From contig JAIMBK010000001.1 in assembly GCA_023511535.1 (NCBI GenBank), positions 45,493 through 109,492 of the forward strand: a stretch of DNA of 64,000 nucleotides, read 5' to 3'. How positions within the stretch are numbered: the first letter of the stretch is position 1; the number at the start of each line of letters is the position of its first letter. The position numbers were made by a program, and so were the translations under genes. Of this stretch, positions 8,024 to 16,869 are shown in pieces. The DNA is from Armatimonadota bacterium. GTDB taxonomy: Bacteria > Bacillota > Desulfotomaculia > Desulfotomaculales > Nap2-2B. The notes below the pieces were generated by a model. It searched no databases. It saw only the letters and a list, made by a program, of their open reading frames with translations, and was not told where the DNA came from.

Positions 8024-8048
8024 GGTTGGTTCAGAGTCTGAACCAACC
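8024..8048 (+). promoter_or_regulatory. Perfect inverted repeat in the otsA leader
   Basis: GGTTGGTTCAG and CTGAACCAACC, 11-bp perfect arms with a 3-base centre (AGT), begin about 10 bases after the expected transcription start. There is no T-run, so it is not a terminator. It looks like an operator or an mRNA 5' stem-loop. Confidence 0.7.
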
Positions 8049-8141
8049 GGCAACTTATATATTATTATAATGTGTCAGTTAGAATTTACCATAACCGACG
8101 GACTGCAACGGGGATAACCAAAATTTTGGGAGGTGAAAGCG

Positions 8142-9626
8142 GTGCAAACTCCGTTTAATCCCAACAGACAGGCCGGTAAGCTGGTCGTTGTCTCGAACCG
8201 CGCGAGCTATGTCTTTGCCGAAGATGCCGGGCAAATTACCTGGAAGCGTGCCGTAAGCGGTCTGGTATCTGCCGTTGAACCGGTTTTAAATTCAGCAAAC
8301 GGGACCTGGGTGGCCTGGTGCGGCCGCCTGGGCAGTCCTCAGGGCAAGGGTGTCCGGATTGGCGTTCCCGCCGGCTCACCCCGTTACTTCCTTCAGGAAG
8401 TAGTTCTTGATCAGGAAGATTACCGCGGTTATTATCACGGATTTGCCAACAGCTGCCTGTGGCCCCTGGCCCACCAGATGATCGATAAATGCGATTTTCA
8501 GGGGCAATACTGGCAGGCCTACCGGAAAGTCAACCATCAGTTTGCCCGGACGGTGCTCGAGTGCGCCCGGGCAGAGAGCATTTTTTGGGTTCACGATTAT
8601 CACCTGGCCATCGTGCCCCAGCTCATTCGCCGGCGCCTCCCCGGGGCGAAAATAGCCTTCTTCTGGCATATTCCCTTCCCGCCCCCGGACGTTTTCGCGG
8701 TGCTGCCGTGGGGCAGGCAGGTGCTGCACGGTTTGCTGGGAAACGACTTGATTGCCTTCCATACCCGGTCCTATTTAGAAAATTTCCTGGCCTGCGCAAA
8801 AAAATATTTCCGCCTCAAAATCAATCCGGAACACGGGCTGATCTGGTTTGGCGACCGCCGGATCATCACCCGGGCCGTACCGGTGGGAATTAACTGGCAG
8901 CACTTCGAGCAGCTGGCGGACGACCCGGAAGTTAAGGCCCAGGCGCAACAGATCCGCCGGTCGACGGGAGCCAGGCATCTTTTCCTGGGCATTGACCGGC
9001 TGGACTACACCAAGGGAATTCCGGAAAGAATCAAAGCCTTTGGGGCTTTTTTGGATAAATTTCCGCAGTACCGGGGGAAAGCGACCCTTTTACAAATTGC
9101 CGTGCCCACCAGAAACGGCGTGGAAGCTTACGACCGGTTAAAAGAAGAGGTGGAACGCCTGGTCGGGAAAATCAATGGCGCTTACGACCACGGCTGCGGG
9201 GCCGTGCCCGTCCGCTACCTGCACCGCTCCTTAAACGAAAAGGAACTGGTCGCCCACTACCTGGCGGCGGACGTCATGCTGGTAACCGCCCTGCGCGACG
9301 GCCTCAACCTGATCGCCAAAGAATTTATCGCCGCGCGGACCGACGGGCGGGGGGTGCTCCTGCTCAGCCCCTTTGCCGGAGTCGCCGACGAGTTGACCAG
9401 CGCCCTGCTGGCCAATCCGTACAATGTTACCCAGCTGGCCAATCGCATGAAGACGGCCCTGGAAATGCCCCCGGAAGAAAAACGGGAAAGGCTCCGGGCG
9501 CTTCAGCAAACAGTGAAAAACAAAGATTCCCGGTGGTGGTGGCAGACCCAGCTCAAGCTGATCTCCCTGCCCCAGGGCCGGCTCACGCCTGAAAAGCCCC
9601 TTGCCGCCAACCAGACGGCAACGTAG
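8142..9626 (+). CDS. otsA: Trehalose-6-phosphate synthase-like glycosyltransferase
   Basis: This 494-residue GT20 family enzyme would transfer glucose from a nucleotide sugar to glucose-6-phosphate, giving trehalose-6-phosphate. Visible landmarks are VVVSNRASY at the start, FWVHDYHLAIVPQLIRRRLP near residue 148, FFWHIPFPPPDVF, GNDLIAFHT, GIDRLDYTKGIPERIKAF near 285 and DVMLVTALRDGLNLIAKEF near 385. The family also contains glucosylglycerol-phosphate synthases, so the acceptor is not certain. I start at GTG 8142, eight bases after GGGAGG, rather than GTG 8133, which overlaps that site. No phosphatase (otsB) is next to it. The promoter is near-perfect sigma-A. Confidence 0.88.
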   Translation: MQTPFNPNRQAGKLVVVSNRASYVFAEDAGQITWKRAVSGLVSAVEPVLNSANGTWVAWCGRLGSPQGKGVRIGVPAGSPRYFLQEVVLDQEDYRGYYHGFANSCLWPLAHQMIDKCDFQGQYWQAYRKVNHQFARTVLECARAESIFWVHDYHLAIVPQLIRRRLPGAKIAFFWHIPFPPPDVFAVLPWGRQVLHGLLGNDLIAFHTRSYLENFLACAKKYFRLKINPEHGLIWFGDRRIITRAVPVGINWQHFEQLADDPEVKAQAQQIRRSTGARHLFLGIDRLDYTKGIPERIKAFGAFLDKFPQYRGKATLLQIAVPTRNGVEAYDRLKEEVERLVGKINGAYDHGCGAVPVRYLHRSLNEKELVAHYLAADVMLVTALRDGLNLIAKEFIAARTDGRGVLLLSPFAGVADELTSALLANPYNVTQLANRMKTALEMPPEEKRERLRALQQTVKNKDSRWWWQTQLKLISLPQGRLTPEKPLAANQTAT

Positions 9627-9640
9627 CGCATTAATAGGGG

Positions 9641-9880
9641 ATAGGGAAAATAGAGGCACAAAGGCAGCAGGCACAGAGGCATAAAGAGAAAGATGCCTGC
9701 TTTAGTGCTTACCTCCGGGCCGCGCCCCCTGATCCATTTGCCCTTTGTGCCTTTGCCCCTTGTCGCCTCTTGTTTCTTTATTCCTTTGGGCCTTTGTGTT
9801 TGCGCCTCTGTGCTTTTTGCCTTTGTCTCTCTGTCCCTTTTGCCTGTGCGCCCCTTTTGCCTTTGTGCCTTTCGCACCCG
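9641..9880. repeat. Low-complexity GGCACAAAGG-type array
   Basis: Degenerate short units: gaggcacaaaggcagc and relatives on the left (about 9651-9690), and their reverse complement, CCTTTGTGCCTTTG-like units, repeated many times on the right (about 9735-9875). The two parts could pair. It fills the space between convergent otsA and the lyase-like gene. Reading frames across it are low complexity and I do not believe them. Confidence 0.75.
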
Positions 9881-9885
9881 AGCGC

Positions 9886-10905
9886 TTACTTATGCCCCGT
9901 GGGCCCTTTGGGGATGCGGCCCGTCCGGATGCACTCGCTTCTCAGCCGGCGGCCGACGATCTTTTCCGTCATCCGGCCGATTTCCAGCACCCGGTCCACG
10001 TTCACCCCGGTATCGATGCCCATTTCGTCCATCATGACCACCATGTCCTCGGTGGAAACGAGGCCGACAATGTTGGGATCCTGGTAATAGTACGAACCCG
10101 TCCCGGCCACGGGCACGCCGTCCACGAAGTTGGCCGGCTGGCCGCCGATGCCGCCCAGGGTGCTCTCGAAGTGGGTAATCCCGGCCTGCAGGGCCGCCAG
10201 CACGTTGGCCAGACCCCAGCCGCGGGTCACGTGGAAGTGGGCGATGTGCAGGTCGGGGTTGGGGAAGGCGTCGAGGACCATGGAAAAATATTCGTACACC
10301 TTATTGGGCGGGGCGGAGCCGTCGTGATCGGCGTGTTCAATGTCGTCGGCCCCCAGTTCTAAAAAGCGTCTGGTCACTTCCACCGCCGCCTTTAGCTCCG
10401 TGGGCCCTTCGATGGGGCAGCCCCAGATGGTGCTCACCGTGCCGTTAAACTTCATCCCGGCGTCGTGGACCTTTTGAATGCAGCGCTCCACCTCGGCCCA
10501 GTAACCTTTATGATCGAGCCCGGAGTTTTTCACCTGGTGCGATTCGGAGGTGGATACCATCATCAGTACGCGGTCCGGGCCGTATCCTTCCTTTCTGGCC
10601 TGGATGGCCCGGTCCACCGCCCTTTCCCGGATGGTGACGGCGGTCAACTCCACGCCGGCCAGCTTATCCTTAACTTTTTTGCTGGCGCGCAAAAGCTTAA
10701 ACAGCTCGTCAGCGTCGGCAAACTGGGGCATTCCCCGGGGGTTTCCGTAATTGGTGACTTCCAGGCGCTTAAACCCCGCCAGGATCAGTTCTTCTAAAAC
10801 CCAGAGCTTGGCCAGGGTGGGGATAAACTTTTCCTCGTGCTGGAAGCCGTCCCGGACGGTTATTTCTCCCAAAACTACCTTTTTCGGATACTTTAATTCG
10901 GCCAT
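9886..10905 (-). CDS. HMG-CoA lyase-like DRE-TIM metallolyase
   Basis: This 339-residue protein of the HMG-CoA lyase / homocitrate-synthase superfamily cleaves or forms C-C bonds at a divalent metal. It opens with VLGEITVRDGFQHEE, the equivalent of the RDG metal/substrate motif. DIEHADHDGSAPP and HIAHFHVTRGWGLANVLAAL carry the histidines expected to bind metal, and ESTLGGIGGQP follows. Closest functional guess is HMG-CoA lyase (acetoacetate plus acetyl-CoA), but it diverges from textbook lyases and may use another substrate. Its promoter (11044-11073) is nearly the same as that of the carboxyltransferase at 42-43 kb. The leader contains repeat copy R2, whose end is the ribosome site. Confidence 0.75.
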   Translation of the reverse strand: MAELKYPKKVVLGEITVRDGFQHEEKFIPTLAKLWVLEELILAGFKRLEVTNYGNPRGMPQFADADELFKLLRASKKVKDKLAGVELTAVTIRERAVDRAIQARKEGYGPDRVLMMVSTSESHQVKNSGLDHKGYWAEVERCIQKVHDAGMKFNGTVSTIWGCPIEGPTELKAAVEVTRRFLELGADDIEHADHDGSAPPNKVYEYFSMVLDAFPNPDLHIAHFHVTRGWGLANVLAALQAGITHFESTLGGIGGQPANFVDGVPVAGTGSYYYQDPNIVGLVSTEDMVVMMDEMGIDTGVNVDRVLEIGRMTEKIVGRRLRSECIRTGRIPKGPTGHK

Positions 10906-10915
10906 CTCTCCCTAG

Positions 10916-11015
10916 CCTCCTTTGAAAATAGGGATTGGGAATTAGGGAATGGGAATTAGGGGAGTAAATACTGTTACATTTTTCATTTCTTTATGGTGAG
11001 AATGAACGTTCCCAT
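10916..11015 (-). repeat. Dispersed leader repeat, copy R2 (before lyase-like gene)
   Basis: Second copy of the repeat; minus-strand order is GGGAACGTTCATTCT, CACCATAAAG, GTAACAGTATTTACT, CCCTAATT-type units, CCTATTTTC and AAAGGAGG. The palindrome has one change (CATTC for CGTTC). It lies wholly inside the leader downstream of the promoter at 11044-11073. Confidence 0.88.
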
Positions 11016-11043
11016 CAACTCCCCGGTCAATGATTTTAGAAAA

Positions 11044-11073
11044 ATTATATAATAATTGCGCATCGGTTATCAA
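11044..11073 (-). promoter_or_regulatory. Sigma-A promoter of the lyase-like gene, with upstream element
   Basis: On the minus strand TTGATA (11073-11068) and TATAAT (11049-11044) are 18 bp apart. The 27 bp around and upstream of the -35 (plus strand atcaactagaaaattaaaaa and the bases that follow) match 43742-43768 before the carboxyltransferase with about two mismatches. The spacing there is also 18 bp. Confidence 0.75.
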
Positions 11074-11175
11074 CTAGAAAATTAAAAATTAAACCTTAAT
11101 TCAAGGTGCACCGTAATCCCGGCCAACAGGGAATTGCCGCAAAAATTCATTTATCGGTTTTTGACTGGGGTTAGC

Positions 11176-11200
11176 AGGATTTTTGTCCGTTACTCAGAAT
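11176..11200 (+). promoter_or_regulatory. Sigma-H-type promoter ahead of carB
   Basis: GCAGGATTT and CAGAATAC match the Bacillus sigma-H pattern RNAGGAWWW-N11-12-RNNGAATWW, with 17 bases between AGGA and GAAT; the -10 side has two off-consensus bases. A terminator hairpin follows 55 bases downstream, before carB. Confidence 0.5.
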
Positions 11201-11254
11201 ACAATAGTTATTGAAGAAAATCTTCGTTTTCCGGAGCAGTTGGCAAGGAGGCCG

Positions 11255-11283
11255 GCGCCACCAGCAATGGAGTGGCGCTTTTT
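11255..11283 (+). terminator. Intrinsic terminator in the carB leader
   Basis: GCGCCAC pairs with GTGGCGC over a 10-base loop and is followed by TTTTT. It lies between the sigma-H-type promoter and carB, so it either ends a short RNA of about 75 bases or serves as an attenuator for carB. Confidence 0.75.
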
Positions 11284-11346
11284 AACGACTTTTAACTCAA
11301 AAGGGTGGTAGAATACAATTCCCAATTCCTGTTTTTCGAGGATTTT

Positions 11347-11416
11347 CCCATGGGAACGTTCGTTCTATCCATAAAGTATTTATCCCTATTCCCTAACCCC
11401 TATTTTTTGAGGAGGG
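11347..11416 (+). repeat. Dispersed leader repeat, copy R3 (before carB), shortened
   Basis: Third copy: GGGAACGTTCGTTCT, CCATAAAGTATTTA, CCCTATTCCCTAACCCCTA, TTTTTTGAGGAGGG. About 25-30 bases of the middle (the GTAAAAGT part) are missing compared with R1 and R4. Its end is the carB ribosome site. Confidence 0.88.
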
Positions 11417-11420
11417 CGTC

Positions 11421-14400
11421 ATGCCGAAGCGAACCGACTTGCAAAAGATCATGATTATCGGCTCCGGCCCGATTATCATTGGCCAGGCCTGCGAATTCGA
11501 CTATTCCGGCTCCCAGGCCTGCCGGGCTTTAAGGCAGGAAGGATACCAGGTGGTTCTGCTCAACAGCAACCCGGCCACCATCATGACCGATCCCGAAATG
11601 GCCGACCGGACCTACATCGAACCGATCACCCCGGAAGTGGCGGAAAAAATCATCCGGCGTGAGCGCCCCGACGCCCTGTTGCCCACCCTCGGCGGGCAGA
11701 CCGGCTTAAACCTGGCCGCCGAACTGCACCGGCGCGGGGTTTTGGCCCGGTACGGGGTGGAACTGATCGGCGCCAAATTTGAGGCCATCGAAAAGGCCGA
11801 GAAAAGAGATCTCTTTAAAGCGGCCATGGAGCGGATCGGCCTCGCCGTCTGCCGCAGCCGCTACGTCAACTCGGTGGTGGAAGCCCTGGCCTTTGCCCGG
11901 GAAACCGGCTACCCCGTGATCGTCCGCCCTTCCTACACCCTCGGCGGAACCGGCGGCGGGGTCGCCCACAACGTCGACGAACTGCGCGAACTGGCCGCCC
12001 GCGGCATCGAACACAGCCCGGTAGGGGAGATCCTGGTGGAGGAATCCGTCATCGGCTGGAAGGAATACGAGCTGGAAGTGATGCGGGACCGGGCCGACAA
12101 CGTGGTGATCGTCTGCTCCATCGAAAACTTCGACCCGATGGGCATCCACACCGGGGATAGCATTACCGTCGCCCCCGCCCAGACCCTCACGGACAGGGAG
12201 TACCAGGAGATGCGCAACGCGGCCATCCGCATTATCCGGGAAATCGGGGTGGAAACCGGGGGTTCCAATATCCAGTTTGCGGTGCACCCCGAAACCGGGC
12301 GGATGGTGGTGGTGGAGATGAACCCGCGGGTTTCCCGGTCATCCGCCCTGGCCTCCAAAGCTACCGGCTTCCCCATCGCCAAAATTGCGGCCAAGTTAGC
12401 CGTGGGTTACACGCTGGACGAACTGCCCAACGACATCACCCGGGAAACGCCGGCCTGCTTTGAACCGACCATCGATTACTGCGTGGTCAAAATCCCGCGC
12501 TGGGACTTCGCCAAGTTCCCCGGCGCCGACCGGACCCTGACCACTCAGATGAAATCGGTGGGGGAAGTGATGGCCGTCGGCCGCAACTTTAAGGAGGCCC
12601 TGCAAAAGGCCATCCGCTCCTTAGAGCAGGACCGCTACGGCCTGGGCGTGGACGGCAAAGACGAGCTGGCCGGGCTGTTCCCCGCCCTTCCGGAAAATCG
12701 CCCCGGGGAGCCAGAAGCGTCAAAACGGCGGGAAGAAAAGCTGCGGGAGGAAGTCCGGGCCAGGCTGATTACCCCCTGCCCGGAACGGATTTTTTACCTG
12801 CGCCACGCGTTGCGCCTGGGTCTGACCGTGGATGAGATTTACGCCTGCACCGGCATCGACCGCTGGTTTCTCCACAACCTCCGGGAACTGGTCGAGTTTG
12901 AGCAGAAGCTGGCCGGGGCGCTCGCCGATGGAGCGGGGAATTTGCCCCCGGACCTCCTGGAGCAGGCGAAAAAATACGGTTTTTCCGACCGCCAGCTGGC
13001 CTATCTGGCGCAAACGGAGGAGTCTTCCATCCGCCGGCGCCGGCTGGCGAGCCAAATCCGGGCGGTCTTCAAAATGGTCGACACCTGCGCGGCGGAATTT
13101 GAAGCCTATACTCCTTATTTTTATTCCACCTACGGCCGGGAAAACGAGGCCGTCCCGTCCCGGCAGAAAAAGGTCATGATCATCGGCAGCGGCCCCAACC
13201 GGATCGGCCAGGGCATTGAATTCGACTACTGCTGCGTCCAGGCCGCCTATGCCTTGCGGGAAGAGGGCTGCCAGGTGATCATGGTCAACTGCAACCCGGA
13301 AACGGTGAGCACCGACTACGACACCTCCGACCGGCTTTACTTCGAACCGCTGACCTTAGAAGACGTCCTCAACATCTGTGGCGTGGAACAGCCGGACGGA
13401 ATCATTCTGCAGTTCGGCGGCCAGACGCCGCTGAAGCTCGCCCGCTCTCTGGAAAAAGAGGGGCTGCCCATCATCGGCACCGCGCCAGCCAGCATCGACC
13501 TGGCCGAAGACCGGGAAAAGTTTTCGGCGCTTTTGCGGCGGCTCGGCCTCAAACAGCCGGCCAGCGGCACCGGCCGCTCGGTGGCCGAGGCCCGGCGGAT
13601 TGCCCGGGAGATCGGCTACCCCGTGCTGCTGCGGCCTTCTTACGTGCTGGGGGGGCGGGCGATGGAAGTGGTTTACGACGAGGAGTCCCTGGTCGATTAC
13701 ATGAACCGGGCGGTGGCGGTTTCGGCCGGGCACCCGGTGCTGATCGACAAGTTCCTGGAGGGGGCCGTGGAAGTGGACGTGGACGCCCTTTCCGACGGCC
13801 GCCTGACCGTGATCGGCGGTTTAATGGAGCACATCGAGGAGGCCGGGGTGCACTCCGGGGACAGCGCCTGCTCCCTGCCCCCCTTTAGCCTGGCCCCCAC
13901 GCACATTGCGGAAATGAAAAGGCAAACGGAACTTCTGGCGCGGGAACTGGCAGTGGTGGGGCTGCTCAACGTCCAGTTCGCCGTCGAAAACGGCGAAATT
14001 TACGTGCTGGAAGCAAACCCGCGGGCTTCCCGGACAGTCCCCTTCGTCAGCAAAGCCACGGGAATTCCCCTGGCCAGGCTGGCCACCAGGGTGATGCTGG
14101 GCAAAAAGCTGGCCGAACTCGGCTTCACCCGCGAATTGATCCCTGACCACGTGGCCGTGAAAGAAGCGGTCTTTCCTTTCATAAAATTTCCCGGGGTGGA
14201 CATCGTCTTAGGTCCGGAGATGCGCTCCACCGGGGAAGTAATGGGCATTGACGACAATTTCGGCCTGGCTTTTGCCAAGTCCCAGATAGCGGCCGGGGTT
14301 CCCCTGCCGCTCAAAGGAACGGTGCTGCTCACCGTGGCCGATAAGGACAAGGGGGCGCTGCCGGCGGTGGCCCGGGGATTTGCGCAGCTGGGATTCAAGC

Positions 14401-14726
14401 TGCTGGCCACCCGGGGGACGGCCCGCCTGCTGGCCGATCACGGTCTCATCGTGAAGACGGTCAAAAAAATGGGCGAAGGCCGGCCCAACATCGTGGACCA
14501 CATCAAAAACGGGGAGATTGACCTGATCATCAATACTCCCCTGGGGAAAGGGCCGAAATACGACGAGTACCACCTGCGCCGGCAGGCCATGATCAGCAAC
14601 GTCCCGATCATCACCACCATCCGGGGCGCCCAGGCGGCCCTGGAGGGAATCGCCAAAATGCGCGGCGGCCTGCGGGTAAAATCGCTCCAGGAATATCACC
14701 GGGAGGCTTCGTCCAAAATCATTTGA
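11421..14726 (+). CDS. carB: Carbamoyl-phosphate synthase large chain
   Basis: This 1101-residue protein makes carbamoyl phosphate from bicarbonate, ammonia (from the small chain) and two ATP, for arginine and pyrimidine synthesis. It contains the duplicated ATP-grasp arrangement: the first half begins [20 protein letters not shown] and the second, near residue 585, [24 protein letters not shown]-type NIQFAV and NVQFAV motifs occur in both halves, and an MGS-like regulatory domain ends the protein (from about residue 930). It is full length. No carA is adjacent: upstream is a divergent lyase-like gene, downstream a toxin-antitoxin pair. The ribosome site comes from repeat copy R3. Confidence 0.97.
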   Translation: MPKRTDLQKIMIIGSGPIIIGQACEFDYSGSQACRALRQEGYQVVLLNSNPATIMTDPEMADRTYIEPITPEVAEKIIRRERPDALLPTLGGQTGLNLAAELHRRGVLARYGVELIGAKFEAIEKAEKRDLFKAAMERIGLAVCRSRYVNSVVEALAFARETGYPVIVRPSYTLGGTGGGVAHNVDELRELAARGIEHSPVGEILVEESVIGWKEYELEVMRDRADNVVIVCSIENFDPMGIHTGDSITVAPAQTLTDREYQEMRNAAIRIIREIGVETGGSNIQFAVHPETGRMVVVEMNPRVSRSSALASKATGFPIAKIAAKLAVGYTLDELPNDITRETPACFEPTIDYCVVKIPRWDFAKFPGADRTLTTQMKSVGEVMAVGRNFKEALQKAIRSLEQDRYGLGVDGKDELAGLFPALPENRPGEPEASKRREEKLREEVRARLITPCPERIFYLRHALRLGLTVDEIYACTGIDRWFLHNLRELVEFEQKLAGALADGAGNLPPDLLEQAKKYGFSDRQLAYLAQTEESSIRRRRLASQIRAVFKMVDTCAAEFEAYTPYFYSTYGRENEAVPSRQKKVMIIGSGPNRIGQGIEFDYCCVQAAYALREEGCQVIMVNCNPETVSTDYDTSDRLYFEPLTLEDVLNICGVEQPDGIILQFGGQTPLKLARSLEKEGLPIIGTAPASIDLAEDREKFSALLRRLGLKQPASGTGRSVAEARRIAREIGYPVLLRPSYVLGGRAMEVVYDEESLVDYMNRAVAVSAGHPVLIDKFLEGAVEVDVDALSDGRLTVIGGLMEHIEEAGVHSGDSACSLPPFSLAPTHIAEMKRQTELLARELAVVGLLNVQFAVENGEIYVLEANPRASRTVPFVSKATGIPLARLATRVMLGKKLAELGFTRELIPDHVAVKEAVFPFIKFPGVDIVLGPEMRSTGEVMGIDDNFGLAFAKSQIAAGVPLPLKGTVLLTVADKDKGALPAVARGFAQLGFKLLATRGTARLLADHGLIVKTVKKMGEGRPNIVDHIKNGEIDLIINTPLGKGPKYDEYHLRRQAMISNVPIITTIRGAQAALEGIAKMRGGLRVKSLQEYHREASSKII

Positions 14727-15178
14727 ACGAGTTTTTTACTGAGGCGAAAACCAATTATCCGCCAGGCATCTAAAATTTCATAAACTTCTTTTACAGAAAG
14801 AAGATTCCTCCTTAGGCTCAACATTATAACTCCTACGGAACCACTGATTTTAAAACCTGCTGAAACAGCAACCTTTCTTGCAAATAGATCATCGATCAGG
14901 GTAAGATCCGCTTCCATTTTTTGTGCAAGCAATAAACAGTGGGCTTCCCCGCTTGTCGGGTCCAAAGGCAGAAAAGTATCTTCTTCTGAAAAAGGACAAA
15001 CTTTTAACCAACCATTCTCTACTGCCTTGACCACTTCAGAATATCCAGGTCTGCCAACACTTATTTCCGCTAAAACCCTCTGTGGAACAAAAACGACCTT
15101 CCACAACTTATGTAGAAGGTCGAGCCTTTCCGCTGCCCCTAAAGCAATCAGTACCGAGGTATCAGCGATAACGATCAT
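14696..15178 (-). CDS. PIN-like DUF3368 family protein (putative toxin)
   Basis: This 160-residue protein has the DUF3368 PIN-like layout: [20 protein letters not shown] supplies the first acidic residue, [12 protein letters not shown] the next, then [10 protein letters not shown] and [11 protein letters not shown]. Members are predicted RNases and are usually paired with a UPF0175 protein, as here, with a 4-bp overlap. The 3' end overlaps the carB 3' end by 31 bp on the opposite strand, an odd convergent overlap. Base composition is visibly more AT-rich than carB, in keeping with acquisition. The toxin role is inference from the family. Confidence 0.85.
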   Translation of the reverse strand: MIVIADTSVLIALGAAERLDLLHKLWKVVFVPQRVLAEISVGRPGYSEVVKAVENGWLKVCPFSEEDTFLPLDPTSGEAHCLLLAQKMEADLTLIDDLFARKVAVSAGFKISGSVGVIMLSLRRNLLSVKEVYEILDAWRIIGFRLSKKLVQMILDEASR

Positions 15179-15441
15179 AGTTCTTCCAGCTCTCTTAAAG
15201 TTTTTAGATCCTCTTCAAGGTGTTCCTCGGTATACATTGGACCCAAACCTAACTTTCCAACCAGATCAAGGAAGTCGCTGTAAGACATGTCTGCCAATGC
15301 TGCTGCACTTCCCATGCTCAATTTTCCTTCGGCATATAATCCTATTGCCAAATACCTTCTTACTTCCCGTGTTACGTTTTGTTTCTGTTGGGCTATTACA
15401 GATAAAAACCGGTCCGGCAAATTTACTGTTAATGATGCCAT
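15175..15441 (-). CDS. UPF0175 family protein (putative antitoxin)
   Basis: This protein of 88 residues starts MASLTVNLPDRFL and continues with VTREVRRYLAIGLYAEGKLSMGSAA and MSYSDFLDLV, the helix-turn-helix-like UPF0175 pattern seen in antitoxins of DUF3368 PIN proteins. A longer start at 15462 is unlikely because the bases there form the -10 of the promoter; AGGGGTG precedes the ATG at 15441. It probably binds its own promoter and neutralises the PIN partner (inference). Confidence 0.85.
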   Translation of the reverse strand: MASLTVNLPDRFLSVIAQQKQNVTREVRRYLAIGLYAEGKLSMGSAAALADMSYSDFLDLVGKLGLGPMYTEEHLEEDLKTLRELEEL

Positions 15442-15460
15442 ATTAGTCACCCCTGCAACC

Positions 15461-15488
15461 ATTATACCACATACCTTTCCTTAGTAAA
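15461..15488 (-). promoter_or_regulatory. Promoter of the UPF0175/PIN pair
   Basis: Minus strand TTTACT, 16 bp, then TATAAT with an extended TG one base before it. The leader would be only about a dozen bases long, which suits a self-regulated toxin-antitoxin operon. Confidence 0.55.
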
Positions 15489-15537
15489 TAAAAAATAAGC
15501 CGGTGCCCATGCCAGGGCGCGCAGAAAATAAAAAACC

Positions 15538-16560
15538 TTAAAGGTATTTTCTAATCTCCTGCACTACCTCCGCCAAAGAAGAAGTCCCCGCAAACCAGGG
15601 GCGGCCGGTGACTTCGTTGGCGTAGGCGCAGTAGAGCCGGGAAATCAGTTCCTTTAAACGCGGCGGCAACGGCGGGGGAGACTGCTCAACCAGCTCTTTC
15701 CATTTAATTTTATCTTTCTTTTTGGCCGCTTCAACCTCCCGGTACCAGGCCGTTTCCTTGTAAAAAATCCGGGCCGCTTCCTTGCTCACCGGAATCCCCT
15801 GAAAAGTAAAGCGGCATTCGTCCAGGGTGCCCAAAGCGTCGATAACCAGCAGGTTGCGCTCCCCGTCGAAACCGAACTCCACTTTTCCGTCCTCGTTAAC
15901 CAGCCCGGCCTTGCCGGCTTCCGCCGCGATCAGCCCGCCGATCGTCAGCGCGGCCCGTTTAATTTCGGCAACCTCCCCTTCGGTCAGCCCGGCCAGCTCT
16001 TTTGCCTCCGCCCAGCTAAGGTAACGGTCGCTGGCCTCCAGCTTCGTGGAAACGTCCAGCAGGGGCCTCTCCAGAACCTGGCCCGGCACTGGCCTTTCCG
16101 CCAGACCAAGGTCTTCCGGCTTTAAGCTGCCTTCCCGAAGCCGCCGGAAAACGCTGGAACCCGGCGGCAGAGCATGGCGGTAGATTACCTCCAGGGGAAT
16201 CAGGAAATTTCCTTTCTTTTCCTGGTAGACCGAATAGTCGTAGCCGCCTTCTTTAACCGCCGGCTCGATTACCCGGAGCAGCCCGACCTCCATGACGGCA
16301 ACCGGCCCCGTCAGCTCCGTCAGCCTTTTTACCGCGCCGTTCTCCACCAACCCCCGGTAGTGGGTCCTGATTCCTTTTTCCTCCAGGCGTTCAAAAAAGT
16401 AGGCGCTGACCAGGCACAGGGAAGCCCCTTTATGAGGGATATGGTCGGGCATTTCCCCCCAGTCAAAAACCGAGTAGCGGTCCGAAAAGGAAAACCGCCC
16501 CACACCGCCCGCCTCTTCTGTGGGCGGCACAAGCACCTGCAGATCTTTTACGCTGCCCAA
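15538..16560 (-). CDS. purC: SAICAR synthetase (long PurC form)
   Basis: Phosphoribosylaminoimidazole-succinocarboxamide synthase joins aspartate to CAIR in purine synthesis. At 340 residues it is longer than the usual 240-residue PurC. The family features are FSFSDRYSVFDWGEMPDHIPHKG near residues 23-45, NFLIPLEVIYRHALPPGSS near 118 and VIDALGTLDECRF near 240. No other purine gene is beside it. The identification is good; the long form is known in some bacteria and archaea. Confidence 0.88.
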   Translation of the reverse strand: MGSVKDLQVLVPPTEEAGGVGRFSFSDRYSVFDWGEMPDHIPHKGASLCLVSAYFFERLEEKGIRTHYRGLVENGAVKRLTELTGPVAVMEVGLLRVIEPAVKEGGYDYSVYQEKKGNFLIPLEVIYRHALPPGSSVFRRLREGSLKPEDLGLAERPVPGQVLERPLLDVSTKLEASDRYLSWAEAKELAGLTEGEVAEIKRAALTIGGLIAAEAGKAGLVNEDGKVEFGFDGERNLLVIDALGTLDECRFTFQGIPVSKEAARIFYKETAWYREVEAAKKKDKIKWKELVEQSPPPLPPRLKELISRLYCAYANEVTGRPWFAGTSSLAEVVQEIRKYL

Positions 16561-16869
16561 AATAAATCTCTCCTATCCTTATCTGATCACAAAAACTATC
16601 GTTTTAGATTTTCAGTAATGGGCGCTATGGGCAATTGGAACAATTTCAATCAAATCGTCTCTTCATCCTTTTCACCTGTTATTTTACCACTCCCGGCGGT
16701 CCTTTTCCAGCACCACCAGCAGTTTGCGGCGCATATTTTCAGGAATCTTTGTTATGCTAAACCAAAATAAAGGGAGAGAGGAAGCTGTTCCGGAAGGAAA
16801 TTGAGGAAGTTTTCCAGGAGCTGGCTACCGGCCCGCAAGGGCTTTAGCCGGGAGGAGACCGCCCGGCGA
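16561..16869. other. Intergenic region, purC / ABC transporter
   Basis: A 309-bp spacer. A hairpin (GCCGGG/CCCGGC, 16847-16867) directly follows the transporter stop and may end its transcript, though it lacks a T-run. A 20-codon open stretch near 16788-16848 (LFRKEIEEVFQELATG) looks like a gene remnant without a start. Nothing else is evident. Confidence 0.5.

Larger units (their letters stand above)
7781..8132. other. Divergent intergenic region, trpB2 / otsA
   Basis: A 352-bp AT-rich spacer between divergent genes. It holds the trpB2 promoter with its palindrome, the otsA promoter and the otsA leader hairpin, listed separately. I see no small gene in it. Confidence 0.8.
10906..11420. other. 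Divergent intergenic region, lyase-like / carB
   Basis: A 515-bp spacer with two oppositely oriented repeat copies (R2 and R3), a sigma-A promoter for the lyase-like gene, a sigma-H-type promoter toward carB and an intrinsic terminator between that promoter and carB. No protein gene is visible. Confidence 0.8.

Noticed and set aside
9503-9877. 124-residue minus-strand frame through the low-complexity array
   Set aside because: It is Lys/Arg/Thr-rich simple sequence reading through the repeat into antisense otsA, without homology I recognise.
16788-16848. 20-codon stretch LFRKEIEEVFQELATGPQGL
   Set aside because: There is no start codon in frame and it is too short to assign; at most a remnant.
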